Source: Granulicella sp. dw_53 (GTDB taxonomy: Bacteria; Acidobacteriota; Terriglobia; Terriglobales; Acidobacteriaceae). Taken from it: 64,000 nucleotides of DNA. Shown here piece after piece: positions 54,888-63,354 of the stretch. The number at the start of each line of letters is the position of its first letter. The first letter of the stretch is position 1. The notes below the pieces were generated by a model. That model ran no database searches and was not told the origin of the DNA. It saw only the letters and a program-made list of their open reading frames with translations. A program made the translations under genes and the position numbers. The DNA lies in assembly GCF_018449545.1 (NCBI RefSeq), contig NZ_JAAVUR010000005.1:62001-126000 (forward strand), written 5' to 3'.

Positions 54888-55402
54888 TAAATTTTCGGTC
54901 TTTATGGCTGTGGTGACAATTAAATGACAATTTCCAATACGAAGTTACTGGAAACCTGCTCACTAAGGTGAAGTCGGTCCGAACGGAAATCTGCCTCGCT
55001 GTAGTCCTACAGCCCTACCCGGCTTCGTGTCATTTTTCTGAACTGAGCACCGGCATTGTGGGCAGTGATCAGCACATACCTGACCATCGGAGAGTCGAAC
55101 GCGGTCGCTTTACGCTCAGTGTTTGGCATACCGGTAACGATGCCGGATTACACTGGGTTGTCAATCCAGAATATTACCGATTTATTCTTGATTAGACTCC
55201 TTGCCTTTTGTCGTCTTTCGAAATCGAATGGAACGCCCGAAAATCCTCGGCGACTGCGAGCTGCAAGGGACTCTTTCGCCTGTGTTCTTGCATCATTATT
55301 CCTAAATGGAATAATGCAATCCCTAGAAGTCATTGGACGCTGTGGGGAGTCAGCACTTACATTTGCGCCATGCTGACGCAGTGATGTCAGCGGAGGTGCA
55401 AA
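54888..55402. other. Divergent region between the Rhs and conjugation operons, 515 bp
   Basis: No convincing gene; small frames on both strands lack any family-like features. It must contain the promoters for both operons. The only clear structure is the palindrome at 55295-55315. Confidence 0.5.
55295..55315. promoter_or_regulatory. Palindrome upstream of the T4SS operon, operator candidate
   Basis: ATTATTCC-TAAAT-GGAATAAT, a perfect 8-bp AT-rich inverted repeat with a 5-bp spacer, 88 bp before the VirB2 start. It suits a dimeric repressor or a regulator of transfer genes. Confidence 0.45.
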
Positions 55403-55801
55403 GTGATTCGATTCCACCGTCTCCCCCGACTGGATAAGACTCCCATTCGGTTACCTCTTAGATCTGTCAATCGACCGACAGAACGCTCCTTTAAGCAAAC
55501 CGTTGCCCACGCGATTCGCGTGATGGCACCCACCGCCCTCACTCTATCCTTCGCTGCGGTCGCTCACGCTCAAGGTACGATGGACTTCTCCGGGGCGCAG
55601 ACGCTAATGCAAACCTTCAAAACTTTCGCGATCTATGCGGGTGCGGTTATCTGCTTTGGCGGTTTGATCTTCGCCGGAATTCGCATGATGTCTGGGCGGT
55701 TCCAGGATGCGATCCCAGGACTCTTCGGTGCGCTGTTCGGAGCCGGAGTGCTCGGTTGGGGAGCCGGGTGGATCGGCTCCCTGACCGGACAGTCGATGTA
55801 G
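55403..55801 (+). CDS. virB2: VirB2/TrbC-like T4SS major pilin
   Basis: A 132-residue pilin precursor of a conjugative type IV secretion system. It starts with GTG preceded by a strong GGAGG ribosome site six bases away. A long basic leader ends in a signal sequence (APTALTLSFAAVAHA), leaving a mature pilin of about 75 residues with two hydrophobic helices (FAIYAGAVICFGGLIFAGIR and ALFGAGVLGWGAGWI), the VirB2/TrbC layout. It is first in the operon, 13 bp before virB3. Confidence 0.82.
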   Translation: MIRFHRLPRLDKTPIRLPLRSVNRPTERSFKQTVAHAIRVMAPTALTLSFAAVAHAQGTMDFSGAQTLMQTFKTFAIYAGAVICFGGLIFAGIRMMSGRFQDAIPGLFGALFGAGVLGWGAGWIGSLTGQSM

Positions 55802-55814
55802 GAGCTACATCGAC

Positions 55815-56078
55815 ATGACCAAGCGGGGAGAACCGTTACCGATCAATCAGGCCATGAACAGGCCCAGAGCCAAGCTAGGGCTCGACCTCTCGACATGGAT
55901 GGCCATTGTGTTTGTGAACGTAACGGTTTTCCTCGTTGGGTTTCGATTGCTGGCGATGATCAGCTTTCCGACGATGGCGGTCGGTGCATGGCTCATCGTG
56001 CGCAAACACCCAAAGATGTTCCAACTGTGGGGCCTGAGTCTCACCCAGAAGAGCTACTATGACCCGCGCAAACACTGA
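55815..56078 (+). CDS. virB3: VirB3/TrbD-like T4SS inner-membrane protein
   Basis: An 87-residue small membrane protein with the VirB3 pattern: a short cytoplasmic start, one hydrophobic hairpin (MAIVFVNVTVFLVGFRLLAM and ISFPTMAVGAWLIVRK), and the C-terminal PKMFQLWGLSLTQKSYYDPR. VirB3 works with VirB4 in pilus assembly. Its last 20 bases overlap virB4. Confidence 0.82.
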   Translation: MTKRGEPLPINQAMNRPRAKLGLDLSTWMAIVFVNVTVFLVGFRLLAMISFPTMAVGAWLIVRKHPKMFQLWGLSLTQKSYYDPRKH

Positions 56079-58428
56079 GCAAATCAAATATACCCCGTGG
56101 TTCGCAAAGGCTGGAGCTGCTTGCAGTATCGTTCCGATTGCACGTTTTGTCAGCCCCAACATCTTCGCCTTAAAAGGTGGAGGGTACGGATGCCTTTTCT
56201 CTCTGGTCGGCATTGACGAGGAGGGTGTAACGGACCTGGAGCTTGATGCGCGAATGCGCTCCATTGAGGGCGCGTTGCGGGGACTGCCGGAAGGCTCTTG
56301 CCTTTATCAATACACCCGTGTGATGTCCGGATTCGACCTTCCACGGCAAGGGAAGTACGCGAATCCCATCACAGAGGTCTTCGCCTCCGACCGTCTGGAG
56401 TTTCTCAACAAGACAGCAGCCTTCCGGCGCATCGACCTTCACTGGTGCTTGACGCTAGAGCCGTCGAAGACAAAGGCGTTTGATCGGAAGCCACGGGAGA
56501 ACGCCGCCGACACATCCCGTATGCTGGCCGACTTGAAAAAGACCGCGACCATCCTTGAGTCCCATCTCGGCAGCTCGTTGGGACTGCGGTTGCTCGATAA
56601 ATGCGAAAACTTCCAGTTTTTCAGCTATCTCTTCAATCTCGAGGAGTGGACAGAACATGACCATCTCCGCGGCGATACCGGCGTGGACCGGCAGATCGTG
56701 AAGAGTCCGGTGGCCTGGCACAACGACCATGTTCGTGTCGGGAAACGCCATGTGCAGATGTTCTCGCTTAAGGCGACCCCGGAGGCGTCACGTCCGTGCT
56801 TATTCTCCGGTCTGCTGACACTCGATTGCGATAGCGTGCTGTGCTCGACTTGGCGGGTGAAGTCCACAGCGGCGGCGCGGAGCGAGATCGATGCCCAGGA
56901 GAAGTTCATCTCGTTTTTCAAAGTCGGTGTGTTGACGCGTGTAATGAGCGGACGCGATACCACTTCTCTCGATGCCGGCGCGGGTGCGAAGGCCGCGAGC
57001 GTCAATGTCGATGACCTGAGTGAAGTCATCCGTGGACTCGATAAGAAGGCCCAGGGCGAATACTCCCTACGTTTGCTGTTGGCAGCTCGTAGTCCAGAAC
57101 AACTCCGAGATACCGTACCAACTGTGCATCGCATCTTCGTCGATGCTCGCGCTCAGATCGTGGAGGAGACGCTTGGGAGTCTGTCGGGGTTCTACGCCTT
57201 ATTCCCCGGCAATGACAAGTTCAATGTCTTTCCGCTGTGGCTGTCGGAAGAGCATCATGCCCGGCTGTCATCCGTCTTCGCTCCGCACATCGGTCATCCC
57301 TACTCGGACGACCTAGACGCCGAATACCTCAACATCTTCGAAACACGTACCAAGACACCATTCTTTCAGGACGTGTATGTGGATGGCGTGAGGGTCATGC
57401 TTATCCTCGGTCCCACAGGGTCAGGTAAAAGCGTTCATGGTAATGCCGCGATTGCGCTGGAGCAGAAATATGGAGGATTTACCTATATTTTTGACATCGG
57501 CGGCAGCTATGAGAGCGTAGTGGAATTGTACGGAGGTCGTGTCGATCAGGTCGGCAAAGACGGCCCGCGTGTTAATCCGTTCGCACTGGAACCCACCGAG
57601 AGCAACATTAAGTTCCTCTACTCCTTCATCAAATTGTTGCTAACCAACGGCGGCGCGGAACTGGAGCCTGAAGACGACGATGTGGTTCACAAGGCTGTGC
57701 AGGATATGTACCTGCTTGACCCGGAGAATCGCCGCCTATCCAATCTCTTTCTGCCGAAGAAGCTCGACCGCTATCTTTCGAAGTGGGTTGGTAAGGGTAT
57801 CTACAACGCCGTCTTCGACAACATCGAAGACAGCCTGTCGCTCTCACGTCTTCAATGCTTCGATTTCCAAGGCGTGAACAACGAGCAGTATGCCGACCTG
57901 ATCGAGCCGTTGATGGTTTGGCTCCTGCGTCGCATCAATGAAGTTCTCTACAACCCAGCCAATCTCGGTGTGCCGAAGCACATCCTCATCGAAGAAATCT
58001 TCTCTTCGATGAAGAACAAGCAGCTTTTGGATGGGGCGTTGGCTTCCATCAAGACTGTTAGGAAAAATCTCGGTGGCGTCACGATGATTGGCCAGTCCGC
58101 TGACGACTTAGGTGCGAACGCCGACAGCATTGTGAACTCTTGTACATCGTTCCTGTTCCTGAAAGACGCCACCTTCAACCGTAAACGCTATGCGGAGCTT
58201 TTCAAACTGAATGAGCAACAGCTCGCTCTCTTCGAGAGCTTGCAGGACCGTGAAGGACTGTATATCCGGCGCGACGGCATCACCAAGGTCGTCACGCTCC
58301 GGCTCGATAACCGCAGCTACGCGGCGTTCTCTACCAAGCCCAAAGACCGCGTGCGCCGCGCCAAGCTGATTGAAAAGTATGGGCTTGCCGAGGGCATTAC
58401 ACGCTTTGCCCAGGGCGAGACCGTGTAA
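56059..58428 (+). CDS. virB4: VirB4/TrbE-like T4SS ATPase
   Basis: A 789-residue ATPase that powers pilus assembly and substrate transfer at the inner-membrane face. Walker A GPTGSGKS is at 451-458 in MLILGPTGSGKSVHGNAAIA, and a Walker B-like ILIEEIFSSM lies at 642-651. The N-terminal domain (KAGAACSIVPIARFVSPNIF) matches the CagE/TrbE/VirB domain. The start overlaps virB3 by 20 bp. Length and motif order are normal. Confidence 0.93.
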   Translation: MTRANTEQIKYTPWFAKAGAACSIVPIARFVSPNIFALKGGGYGCLFSLVGIDEEGVTDLELDARMRSIEGALRGLPEGSCLYQYTRVMSGFDLPRQGKYANPITEVFASDRLEFLNKTAAFRRIDLHWCLTLEPSKTKAFDRKPRENAADTSRMLADLKKTATILESHLGSSLGLRLLDKCENFQFFSYLFNLEEWTEHDHLRGDTGVDRQIVKSPVAWHNDHVRVGKRHVQMFSLKATPEASRPCLFSGLLTLDCDSVLCSTWRVKSTAAARSEIDAQEKFISFFKVGVLTRVMSGRDTTSLDAGAGAKAASVNVDDLSEVIRGLDKKAQGEYSLRLLLAARSPEQLRDTVPTVHRIFVDARAQIVEETLGSLSGFYALFPGNDKFNVFPLWLSEEHHARLSSVFAPHIGHPYSDDLDAEYLNIFETRTKTPFFQDVYVDGVRVMLILGPTGSGKSVHGNAAIALEQKYGGFTYIFDIGGSYESVVELYGGRVDQVGKDGPRVNPFALEPTESNIKFLYSFIKLLLTNGGAELEPEDDDVVHKAVQDMYLLDPENRRLSNLFLPKKLDRYLSKWVGKGIYNAVFDNIEDSLSLSRLQCFDFQGVNNEQYADLIEPLMVWLLRRINEVLYNPANLGVPKHILIEEIFSSMKNKQLLDGALASIKTVRKNLGGVTMIGQSADDLGANADSIVNSCTSFLFLKDATFNRKRYAELFKLNEQQLALFESLQDREGLYIRRDGITKVVTLRLDNRSYAAFSTKPKDRVRRAKLIEKYGLAEGITRFAQGETV

Positions 58429-58459
58429 CCAAGATGAAATCTACCCGAAAGGAGCGCCT

Positions 58460-59293
58460 GTGAAGCCGCCCATTATTGTTGCCATCTCCTATGGACTTGC
58501 CTTTACCGCCACCGCGAACGCAGCGACGGACCCACCGCACCACCTTGACCCTGCCGCACCGCGTACCGTCACGGTATCGGAGGCGGATGCTCCGCCTTCC
58601 ATCCGTGCCGGGGTACTGCAATCGACGCTCATCATGTTGCCGCCGGAGGAAAAGGTCGCCAACGTCTTCGCCGGCGATACGGTGGATTGGGTCTTCGATG
58701 GCGGCCACGTCGCCAGCCGCTTTATCAGCGTAAAGCCGAAGGTCGCCAATTCCACGACGGACATTCACATCGTCTCCGACCACGGCAACGAGTACACGCT
58801 CCAGCTTCGCGAAGTGTCGAATGACTCAGACCCCCACTTCGATTCCAGGATCTTCCTCGCGCCGGGTGACAAGGTCACGAAAGACCGGCTGACGCAGTTG
58901 CCGGTCTTTGTCCCGGCTGCGGAGTTGGAGAAGGCGAAGCAAGAAGCCGCGGCAGCGAAGGCTGCCCAGACTGCGGAATTGAAGGCAGCGGACACTAAAG
59001 CTGAAACCTACCGCAGCCAATACCCCGGCCGACTGCATTTCGATTACGTCTGGGATGCCAAAAAGGGCAGCGCGCTTGGCCTTGAACAGATATGGCGCGA
59101 TGACAAGTTCACCTATCTGCGCGGCCGCTTCCAGGAGACGCCTGCGCTCTACGAGACCAAGGACAGGAAAGGCTCGCTCATCAACTTCGATTTCAGCAAC
59201 GGCCTCTATACCGTGCCGAAAGAACTGGACGGCGGTTACCTCGCCATCGGGAAGCAGAAGGTGGAGTTTCACCGCACCAAGGATAAGGAGTAG
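58460..59293 (+). CDS. virB9: VirB9/TrbG-like T4SS outer-membrane core protein
   Basis: A 277-residue periplasmic protein of the core complex. The GTG at 58460 is favoured by a near-perfect AAAGGAG ribosome site five bases upstream and by the signal peptide (KPPIIVAISYGLAFTATANA) right after it; the open frame back to 58370 overlaps virB4. The N-terminal domain contains KVANVFAGDTVDWVFDGGH, typical of VirB9. A coiled Ala/Lys linker (ELEKAKQEAAAAKAAQTAEL) follows, and the C-terminal beta domain ends with GGYLAIGKQKVEFHR. It is 2 bp before virB10. Confidence 0.88.
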   Translation: MKPPIIVAISYGLAFTATANAATDPPHHLDPAAPRTVTVSEADAPPSIRAGVLQSTLIMLPPEEKVANVFAGDTVDWVFDGGHVASRFISVKPKVANSTTDIHIVSDHGNEYTLQLREVSNDSDPHFDSRIFLAPGDKVTKDRLTQLPVFVPAAELEKAKQEAAAAKAAQTAELKAADTKAETYRSQYPGRLHFDYVWDAKKGSALGLEQIWRDDKFTYLRGRFQETPALYETKDRKGSLINFDFSNGLYTVPKELDGGYLAIGKQKVEFHRTKDKE

Positions 59294-59295
59294 CC

Positions 59296-60609
59296 ATGCA
59301 GGAGCCGAATCAAAATATCCCGGCCAACGTTCCTGAGCAACCGGAGGCAAAATCGCCTGTACGGAAAGGTATGCCGGTTGTGATTGCGCTGGCAGTTATC
59401 ATCGCCGTGATCGGTATCGCCAACGTTTCGAGTCTGGTCAGTGGCAACAGGAAAGCCGCTCCGCAGAGCGCATTGCCCATGCGCCCTGCGGTCGCAAATC
59501 CGCAGCAGGTATCGAGCTTCGAGACGCAGCAACAGGCGCAGGCCCGGCAAGATGCAGATCTCGCCCATCGTCAGCAGCAGTTAGCGGCAGCCATGCAGCA
59601 GTTGCAGGCCGCACAAGAGATACCCGGTCCGGAGTCCGCGGGAGCGCCTCCGATGACAGCCGCGCAACGCGACGCCATCTACGGAACCAACTCGAAGGTG
59701 CCCACGCATACCTCCAATGTCTCGGAGGCGCAGGCCGAGGCCAAACAAAAAGCTCTTGCCCGCGAGAAGCAGCGGCAAGACGCCATAAACAGCGATACCT
59801 TAGCGATCGACTTTGTACGCTCGAACGGTACGCTCGCACCCGCCGCTACCACTGCGCTGGATGAACGAGACGATGCATTGCCCAAAAACACGGGCGAAAC
59901 AGTCGCTACCGTATCTGACAGCAGCGGAAAGAACCCCGCGGCACCGCATGTAGTTTCAGAACAGCAAGTGAAGCCGAACGCAAAGGTTGACCCGATGGCT
60001 CCCTATGACTTCGATACGTACGATGGCCGCTTGTATCGAGTCTTCGAGGGGACCGTAATGGAAGGCGTTGTAACCAACCACATCGACGGAGGGTTCAGCG
60101 GGCCGATCATGCTCGACCTGACGACTGATCTTTACTCGCACGATCACCAGCAGCTCCTCCTGCCGCAGGGGACGCGGCTGCTGGGAACCGTACAGAGCGT
60201 CGGCAATGCGGAGCAGCGCAAGATGTTCGTGACCTTCCATCGCGCGATCTGCCCCGATGGCTTCTCGCTGGAGTTCGCGAAGTTCCTCGGCCTGGACCAG
60301 ATTGGCACCACCGGCCTGGCTACAAAGGTTAATCACGGATATCTCGAAGCTTTCGCCGCCGCGGCCGCCATAGGCGGCCTGGGCGGCCTCGCTCAGATCG
60401 GTAACAACGGCAGTGTCTTCACGCCTTCGACCCAGATTCGCAATGGCATCTCCGAGCAAACTGCGATGGAGGGGGAACAGGTGCTCAACCACTTCCTGAA
60501 TCGGCTGCCCATTATCACCCTCAAAGAAGGATCACGAGCCCGTGTGTATATCGGCACGGACCTGCTTATCCCGTCCTACGCGGAGCATCGCGTCAACCCC
60601 ACACTCTAA
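59296..60609 (+). CDS. virB10: VirB10/TrbI-like T4SS core protein
   Basis: A 437-residue bitopic protein spanning both membranes. The inner-membrane helix is GMPVVIALAVIIAVIGIANV (about 25-45), followed by a Gln/Ala-rich periplasmic linker. The conserved TrbI domain contains YRVFEGTVMEGVVTNHIDGG, QLLLPQGTRLLGTVQSVGNA and the end LKEGSRARVYIGTDLLIPSY. It senses ATP-driven changes and gates the channel. Part of the tight operon, 2 bp after virB9. Confidence 0.92.
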   Translation: MQEPNQNIPANVPEQPEAKSPVRKGMPVVIALAVIIAVIGIANVSSLVSGNRKAAPQSALPMRPAVANPQQVSSFETQQQAQARQDADLAHRQQQLAAAMQQLQAAQEIPGPESAGAPPMTAAQRDAIYGTNSKVPTHTSNVSEAQAEAKQKALAREKQRQDAINSDTLAIDFVRSNGTLAPAATTALDERDDALPKNTGETVATVSDSSGKNPAAPHVVSEQQVKPNAKVDPMAPYDFDTYDGRLYRVFEGTVMEGVVTNHIDGGFSGPIMLDLTTDLYSHDHQQLLLPQGTRLLGTVQSVGNAEQRKMFVTFHRAICPDGFSLEFAKFLGLDQIGTTGLATKVNHGYLEAFAAAAAIGGLGGLAQIGNNGSVFTPSTQIRNGISEQTAMEGEQVLNHFLNRLPIITLKEGSRARVYIGTDLLIPSYAEHRVNPTL

Positions 60610-60635
60610 CCCTCGTTTCGCCCGAAGGAGGCGTT

Positions 60636-61424
60636 ATGAAGTTCCATCTCACGAATCGCCGCAGGTGGCTGCTCGGTGCAGGCGCTGCAGCGCTACTCAC
60701 CGCAACGCCTGCGTTCGCACTCTTCGGTCTCGGGGATATCGTCTTCGATCCGACCAGCTATGCCAGCCTGGTCTCCCAGCTCACGACGCTGGAGACGCAA
60801 TACAACATGCTCAAGAACAACATCACGCACTTCTCTCTTAAGCAACAGTGGCAGACGACGCTTCACGCTCTGGAGAACGTGAACGTTGCGGATATGTTCG
60901 GGGAGACAGCTGGTTTCAGTATCGCCCTCAATAGCAACTCCCCCAGTGCATCGAGCACGGCATGGAAGACGGCTACCGTTCCCATGAACAGCAACACAAC
61001 TTCGTACCTACAGGGCCAGCAGCTCGGCGGTGCTCGCATCGCGCAGCTCGCCATGATTGAGATTTTGGACTCCATCTCCCCCGACTGTCTTACCGCTGTG
61101 GGTCAGTACCGCTCTGGCAGGTCTCAGAACCTCACGGCTAACAGCTCCCTTAGTGCAAACCAGTTCGATAGCAGCGACGGCACCAACAGTGAGGTCCAGC
61201 AACTCAATCTCATCAATGCCGCCGAGGGCCAGAAAATGACTGAAGCGCAATCTCAGGGCAGCCTGCAGGTGTGCCTTGCCGGACAGATGACCATGGCTAC
61301 CATGGAGCGTCGCAATGCGGCAGTCGAAGACATGAACACGGCGGCTTTCGTTCGGCAACAACGAACCATCAACGACTCGAGCGCCGCGAACGAGGGCAGC
61401 ACCTGGGACACCTACCTCCCGTAG
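60636..61424 (+). CDS. virB5: VirB5/TrbJ-like T4SS protein
   Basis: A 262-residue secreted helical protein, expected at the pilus tip or in the periplasm. The signal peptide (RRWLLGAGAAALLTATPAFA) is followed by FGLGDIVFDPTSYASLVSQL and LETQYNMLKNNITHFSLKQQ, the hallmark start of TrbJ/VirB5. Two cysteines (SPDCLTAV, LQVCLAGQ) may pair. A GGAGG ribosome site precedes the ATG. Confidence 0.83.
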   Translation: MKFHLTNRRRWLLGAGAAALLTATPAFALFGLGDIVFDPTSYASLVSQLTTLETQYNMLKNNITHFSLKQQWQTTLHALENVNVADMFGETAGFSIALNSNSPSASSTAWKTATVPMNSNTTSYLQGQQLGGARIAQLAMIEILDSISPDCLTAVGQYRSGRSQNLTANSSLSANQFDSSDGTNSEVQQLNLINAAEGQKMTEAQSQGSLQVCLAGQMTMATMERRNAAVEDMNTAAFVRQQRTINDSSAANEGSTWDTYLP

Positions 61425-61453
61425 ATCAATTGAACCCCGATTGAGAGAGCGAT

Positions 61454-62374
61454 ATGGCATCCATGGTCTTATTAGCGCAAGCCCTTCCCACCGCCGGTTC
61501 CGGCGTCGATTGGCTCTATCAGTTCACCAACAATCTTACGAACCTGACCACGCAGAACGGCGGGGCACTGACGCAGCTCGGCCTTATCGAGTTGAGCTGT
61601 ATCGCGCTTTTCACGCTAGTCAGCATGTCGATCAACTGGAGCACCACCGGCATGACCTTCCGGCTGCACCACGATCACTTGCATGTGGGCGATCTGACGA
61701 ACTTCCTGTTGCGCTTGATTATTTGCTGCCTACTAGAAAATTATTGGGTAAATCCTTTCCCCGGTGCGAGCTTCGGCATCAATCACTTCTTCTCTTATAT
61801 TGCTCAGGCGATGGTGGCGGCCTTCGATCAAAGTTCGCTCAATAATCTTCTGCAACTCCTGAAAACGGCAGGGGACAATACGCAGATGCCGGCGCTCACC
61901 GCACCGATTCAGATCCTCTGTTACTTCGTTGTGCAGGCATTATTGGGCCTCGCGTCGGCGATTCTTTTCCTCATCAATTGCAGCTCGTTCATCCTGTACG
62001 GTGTCACTGCGCTCTTCGGTCCCGTTTTCGTGCCGTTGCTCATGACGCAGACCTTCCGAGCCAAGTTCTTTCACTTCCTCGATGTCCTTATCAGCTTCGC
62101 GATGATTCGCGCAGTCGCCGCCGCATTCATCTTTGTTTGGTCAGGCTTTTTGAATGCCTTCATTCAGCAGACCTTCAATGGCAATTATTCGATGGAGATG
62201 TGGCTTGCCAATCTCATACCCTGCACGATGGTCTTTATCGCATTCGTCGTCAACATGCTCTTTATCCCGAGCATGACGCAAGCCATCTTCGGCGGGGCTG
62301 CCGGTCTCACATCCGCCGCGACGAACACGGTCGTTGGCGGCGCAATGCTATTGGCTAAGAAAGGTAAATCGTGA
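61454..62374 (+). CDS. virB6: VirB6/TrbL-like T4SS inner-membrane protein
   Basis: A 306-residue polytopic membrane protein with five or more helices (LIICCLLENYWVNPFPGASF, CYFVVQALLGLASAILFLIN, SFILYGVTALFGPVFVPLLM). The latter segment and its glycine/proline turn match the TrbL/VirB6 core. It forms part of the inner-membrane channel. It is followed within 5 bp by a small membrane protein gene. Confidence 0.87.
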   Translation: MASMVLLAQALPTAGSGVDWLYQFTNNLTNLTTQNGGALTQLGLIELSCIALFTLVSMSINWSTTGMTFRLHHDHLHVGDLTNFLLRLIICCLLENYWVNPFPGASFGINHFFSYIAQAMVAAFDQSSLNNLLQLLKTAGDNTQMPALTAPIQILCYFVVQALLGLASAILFLINCSSFILYGVTALFGPVFVPLLMTQTFRAKFFHFLDVLISFAMIRAVAAAFIFVWSGFLNAFIQQTFNGNYSMEMWLANLIPCTMVFIAFVVNMLFIPSMTQAIFGGAAGLTSAATNTVVGGAMLLAKKGKS

Positions 62375-62378
62375 CGCT

Positions 62379-62573
62379 ATGAACAATCTCTTCTTTTGGC
62401 TCTTTCTCAGAAGCGAAGGCAGACGGATACGTTTGCCGCGATGGGCTTTCACCGTTCTCAAGGTGCTCTTCGTTGCGCTCCTGATCGCAGTATTTCTGTA
62501 TACCCTCGATCTCTTCCTCACGCTTCCAGAAAAGGTTCAGTCACACCATGTCTACACACACTCTGCCCGTTGA
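62379..62573 (+). CDS. Small single-helix membrane protein between virB6 and virB8
   Basis: A 64-residue protein (MNNLFFWLFLRSEGRRIRLP at the start) with a single hydrophobic helix AFTVLKVLFVALLIAVFLYT. The ATG at 62379 is 5 bp after virB6, and the gene overlaps virB8 by 26 bp. No lipobox is present, so it is not a VirB7 lipoprotein. Its conserved place in the operon is inferred from tight packing, and function is unknown. Confidence 0.6.
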   Translation: MNNLFFWLFLRSEGRRIRLPRWAFTVLKVLFVALLIAVFLYTLDLFLTLPEKVQSHHVYTHSAR

Positions 62574-63354
62574 AGTCGCCTTGACGCCAAAGCAAGCCCT
62601 TCTTGCCGACGAGATCGGCAACGAGGTCTATGCCTCTCACTATGCCGAACGGAAAGCATACCGCCTCATCATCAGCTATGGAACGGTGCTCCTGGTCTCT
62701 TCAATGGTCCTGAATTTGTCTCTGGCTCGCCGTCCAGTGGCGAATCGCTATATCCGCATCGACGAAATAGGCCGTGCCCAGGCGATTCAGTATAGTGACC
62801 TGAACTACAGTCCTCGCGAGGGTGAGGTGCGGACCTACCTGACGGATTGGGCGGACTTCCGTTACACGATCAGCCGCGACACCGTCGCCAAGAAGTATCC
62901 ACTCAACTACTACTTCCTGTCGAGCAATCTGTCCTCGCAGCTGATGACGGAAGACAACGCCAATCACCTGGTTTCGCAGGTCATGGGTGGCCAAATCGAA
63001 CAGAGTGATGTCGAGGTCAAAAACGTCACCATTACGTCGATGTCACAGGAGACGGTGCAGGGCATCGCGATGGCTCGTGGAACGGCCCTTGTCGCCATCG
63101 ACAAGCTCTTTTCCCCTCGCAATTCGCACGAGCCTCGCACAGAGCATTGGGGGATAAGCGTCACCTACTACCTGAATCCTAAACAGGTCAGCGATCAGGC
63201 CCGCATCTTTCCACAATTCGAGACCATCAATCCGCTTGGGCTGACCATCACGGAGTTCCACGAAAACCGGCTCTCTGTCGATCGGATTGCTCCTGGGGTT
63301 CCCGAGGTTCAGCCGGCCCCGCCGGCAGCAAGCGCGACAGGAGCGTCGCGGTGA
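62548..63354 (+). CDS. virB8: VirB8/TrbF-like T4SS inner-membrane protein
   Basis: A 268-residue bitopic protein. A short cytoplasmic part is followed by one helix (LIISYGTVLLVSSMVLNLSL) and a periplasmic VirB8 domain (VANRYIRIDEIGRAQAIQYS, VRTYLTDWADFRYTISRDT, and the end NPLGLTITEFHENRLSVDR). It is a nucleation factor for T4SS assembly. It overlaps virB11 by four bases (GTGA). Confidence 0.9.
   Translation: MSTHTLPVEVALTPKQALLADEIGNEVYASHYAERKAYRLIISYGTVLLVSSMVLNLSLARRPVANRYIRIDEIGRAQAIQYSDLNYSPREGEVRTYLTDWADFRYTISRDTVAKKYPLNYYFLSSNLSSQLMTEDNANHLVSQVMGGQIEQSDVEVKNVTITSMSQETVQGIAMARGTALVAIDKLFSPRNSHEPRTEHWGISVTYYLNPKQVSDQARIFPQFETINPLGLTITEFHENRLSVDRIAPGVPEVQPAPPAASATGASR

Noticed and set aside
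55148..55417. Leftward 89-codon frame upstream of virB2
   Set aside because: No recognisable domain, no ribosome site, overlaps the virB2 start and its promoter region.
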